DNA from: Cytophagales bacterium
GTDB taxonomy: Bacteria; Bacteroidota; Bacteroidia; Cytophagales; UBA9547
Length of the DNA stretch: 16,152 bases
Direction of reading: 5' to 3'
Assembly: GCA_025360395.1 (NCBI GenBank)
Contig: JANYCH010000397.1
Span: 1 to 16,152 of the forward strand
Within the stretch, counting starts at the first letter, position 1, and every line of letters begins with the position of its first letter. The notes beneath the pieces were generated by a model. The model worked only from the letters and a program-made list of their open reading frames with translations. It did no database searches and was not told the DNA's origin. A program made the position numbers and the translations under genes. This document shows, piece by piece, positions 13,733-16,152 of the stretch.

Positions 13733-16152
13733 ATGCCTGCCACTGTCGGACAAGACTATATAGAGGTTTTTGGAGCTAGAGAACATAACCTTAAAAATAT
13801 TGATGTTAAACTTCCCCGTAATAGCCTGATTGTTATTACTGGTATCAGCGGAAGCGGTAAATCCTCACTGGCTTTTGACACGATTTACGCTGAGGGCCAA
13901 AGGCGATACATGGAAAGTTTCTCAGCCTATGCACGTTCTTTTATTGGTGACATGGAACGGCCGGATGTGGACAAGATCAATGGCTTAAGTCCGGTAATTT
14001 CTATTGAACAAAAAACAACCTCAAGAAATCCAAGATCAACCGTAGGTACCACAACTGAGATTTACGATTTTTTACGCTTACTATATGCTAGGGCCGGAGA
14101 AGCTTTTTCTTATATAACAGGAAAAAAAATGATCCGGCAGTCTGAGGATCAAATAATTAACAGCCTTTTAAAAACTTTTGACGGACAAAAACTAATGCTT
14201 TTGGCTCCATTGGTACGGGGAAGAAAAGGTCATTACAGGGAATTGTTTGATGAATACGCAAAAAAAGGGTTTACCAAGATGCGTATTGATGGCGAAATAA
14301 CTGAACTCAAACCGAAGATGCAAATCGACCGGTACAAAGCCCATAATATTGAGCTGGTAGTGGACAGGATCGTGGTGAAAGAAGAAGACAGGTTCCGCGT
14401 TTCTCAATCTGTAAACCAAACTATGCTTCATGGAAAAGGGGTTATCATGGCCATAAATCCTGATAATGAAGAAGTTGTTCATTATTTTTCCAAGTATCTG
14501 ATGGATCCGGAATCTGGCTTGTCGTACGATGAACCCGCTCCAAATATTTTTTCTTTTAATTCTCCAATGGGTGCCTGCCCGCTTTGCAATGGATTAGGAA
14601 GAGTTGAAGAAATTGTATCAGATCTGTGCATACCAAATCCTGAACTCAGCGTTTCCAGAGGAGGTTTGGCCCCGTTAGGCGAATACCGTGATATCTGGGC
14701 ATTTAAACAGGTTCAGGAAATTCTGAAGTTTTATAAAAAGAATGTCTCTACTCCAATAAAAGACATACCAGAAGATGCTATTCACCTGATCCTTTACGGT
14801 ATTGAAGGAACGCCCTTTGCTGAAAGAATGGATGCGTTCGAAGGAGTCATCAACCTCGTAAAAAAGCAACTTGAATCTGAGTCAGACAAAGTACGTGAAT
14901 GGGCTGCTGGATTTGCCAGAAATGTGGTTTGCCCTGAATGCAATGGTTACAGGTTAAAGAAAGAGTCTTTACACTATAAAATTGACAACAAAAATATTTC
15001 AGAGCTGGCCCACATGGATATCAGTCAGTTATGGACATGGTTTGAATTTCTTGATGAAAGGCTGGAAGACAAACAGAGGCAAATTGGTTCAGAAGTCCTG
15101 AAAGAAATAAGAAAGCGTATAAGATTTCTACTTGATGTTGGATTGGAATACCTGATGCTGAACCGGCCTCTTGGTACACTTTCTGGTGGCGAGGCCCAAA
15201 GAATACGTTTGGCAACCCAAATCGGAACTCAGCTGGTTGGGGTTTTATACATCATGGATGAACCAAGCATAGGTTTACATCAAAGGGACAATGTTAAATT
15301 AATTGACGCATTAAGAAACCTAAGGGACATAGGCAATACGGTATTAGTCGTAGAGCACGATAAGGACATGATGCTTGCTTCTGATTACTTACTCGATATT
15401 GGGCCAGGTGCCGGAAGACATGGAGGCACAGTGGTGGCTGCCGGAACGCCAGAAGAGTTCTTGAAAATAGATACCATAACTTCGGGTTTTCTAAGCGGGA
15501 GGGTAACTGTTAATCTCAATCAAAGAATCCGAAAGGAAAATAAAGCGCAAATAGTTTTAAAAGGGGCCAAAGGACATAATCTCAAAAATGTGACCTTGAC
15601 TATTCCTTTAGGAAAAATGGTGTGCATAACCGGTGTTTCTGGTAGTGGCAAATCTTCATTGATTCACCACACTCTATTCCCTATCTTGAACCAATATTTT
15701 TTCAATAGCAAAACAAATCCTCTTGAATATGAGGAATTTGATGGCTTGAAGAACATTGATAAAGTTATTGAAGTAGACCAGTCTCCCATTGGAAGGACCC
15801 CAAGGTCAAATCCTGCCACCTATACAGGTGTGTTCACAGAGATTAGGAACCTTTTTGCTCAAATGCCTGAGTCAAAGATCCGGGGTTATGATCAGGGACG
15901 TTTCTCTTTCAATGTAAAAGGAGGACGGTGTGAAACATGTGAAGGTGCGGGGATGAGATTGATAGAAATGGAATTTCTGCCTGATATTCATGTTCCATGC
16001 GAAACCTGTAAGGGTAAAAGATATAACCGGGAAACTATAGAAGTAAGATTTAAAGGAAAATCTATATCTGATATTTTGGATATGACTGTAGACCAGGCTG
16101 TTGAATTTTTCGAATTTCAGCCAAGGATTTTTAAGAAAATAGAAACCCTGAA
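13733..16152 (+). CDS. uvrA: UvrA, excinuclease ABC damage-recognition ATPase (3' end outside the window)
   Basis: The frame is open from ATG 13733 to the right edge, about 806 codons of roughly 940. UvrA dimerises, finds bulky DNA lesions and loads UvrB in nucleotide excision repair. In the first ABC half the Walker A loop is GISGSGKSS with K43, followed by zinc-module cysteines C282, C285, C400 and C403, signature LSGGEAQRIRLA (483-494) and Walker B MDEP with D509-E510. The second half has Walker A GVSGSGKSS with K640 and the zinc finger C733, C736, C756, C759 (CETCEGAG, CETCKGKRY). The second signature and Walker B lie beyond the edge. The frame is also open upstream, with a TTG at 13712, but the ATG start leads directly into the conserved IEVFGAREHNLKN region, so it is preferred. 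It follows the toxin gene by 41 bases. Confidence 0.97.
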   Translation, partial: MPATVGQDYIEVFGAREHNLKNIDVKLPRNSLIVITGISGSGKSSLAFDTIYAEGQRRYMESFSAYARSFIGDMERPDVDKINGLSPVISIEQKTTSRNPRSTVGTTTEIYDFLRLLYARAGEAFSYITGKKMIRQSEDQIINSLLKTFDGQKLMLLAPLVRGRKGHYRELFDEYAKKGFTKMRIDGEITELKPKMQIDRYKAHNIELVVDRIVVKEEDRFRVSQSVNQTMLHGKGVIMAINPDNEEVVHYFSKYLMDPESGLSYDEPAPNIFSFNSPMGACPLCNGLGRVEEIVSDLCIPNPELSVSRGGLAPLGEYRDIWAFKQVQEILKFYKKNVSTPIKDIPEDAIHLILYGIEGTPFAERMDAFEGVINLVKKQLESESDKVREWAAGFARNVVCPECNGYRLKKESLHYKIDNKNISELAHMDISQLWTWFEFLDERLEDKQRQIGSEVLKEIRKRIRFLLDVGLEYLMLNRPLGTLSGGEAQRIRLATQIGTQLVGVLYIMDEPSIGLHQRDNVKLIDALRNLRDIGNTVLVVEHDKDMMLASDYLLDIGPGAGRHGGTVVAAGTPEEFLKIDTITSGFLSGRVTVNLNQRIRKENKAQIVLKGAKGHNLKNVTLTIPLGKMVCITGVSGSGKSSLIHHTLFPILNQYFFNSKTNPLEYEEFDGLKNIDKVIEVDQSPIGRTPRSNPATYTGVFTEIRNLFAQMPESKIRGYDQGRFSFNVKGGRCETCEGAGMRLIEMEFLPDIHVPCETCKGKRYNRETIEVRFKGKSISDILDMTVDQAVEFFEFQPRIFKKIETL

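Noticed and set aside
14192..15215. Minus-strand open frames opposite uvrA
   Set aside because: The plus frame is uninterrupted UvrA with all motifs; the antisense frames are short and unlike any protein.

Overview
The window comes from a low-GC Gram-negative bacterium of the phylum Bacteroidota. The clearest marker is a PorP/SprF-type outer-membrane protein, a family tied to the type IX secretion system and gliding. Supporting signs are a set of lipoprotein and periplasmic parvulin foldases, the codon usage, starts with little Shine-Dalgarno sequence, and a TAnnTTTG-like -7 element. I cannot place it to genus; a cytophagal or sphingobacterial relative is a guess.

Left part (1-5122), accessory in character. 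A possible gene end runs in from the left edge (1-81). It is followed by an orphan 191-residue protein with a GTG start, then about 620 bases without a convincing gene. A tight minus-strand operon follows, in transcription order: GT4 glycosyltransferase, GT2 glycosyltransferase, and an AsnB-type glutamine-dependent amidotransferase. The genes overlap by 8 and 1 bases. This looks like the edge of a surface-polysaccharide locus.

Middle (5199-7270). A small PlsC-like acyltransferase faces away from the glycan operon and ends in a 4-base overlap with the stop of the PorP/SprF gene. Upstream of porP on the same strand is a small TerB-like acidic protein.

Right part (7519-13068), envelope biogenesis and housekeeping. 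Three plus-strand genes form a periplasmic foldase operon: a 782-residue lipoprotein with two parvulin domains, a 283-residue lipoprotein that looks like SurA without a working parvulin domain, and a 440-residue SurA-like isomerase. A perfect 13-bp hairpin with a T-rich tail sits exactly on the start codon of the middle gene, the most eye-catching regulatory structure here. The ribosome-assembly GTPase gene era follows.

Right end (13111-16152). A two-gene toxin-antitoxin module (DUF2281-like antitoxin plus PIN-domain toxin) sits between era and uvrA. uvrA fills the rest and is cut off by the window edge after about 806 of roughly 940 residues. No rRNA, tRNA, CRISPR array or intact insertion sequence was seen. 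I did not find a clearly unprecedented system; the best candidates for something undescribed are the hairpin-controlled foldase trio, the PorP/TerB-like pair and the amidotransferase glycan cassette.
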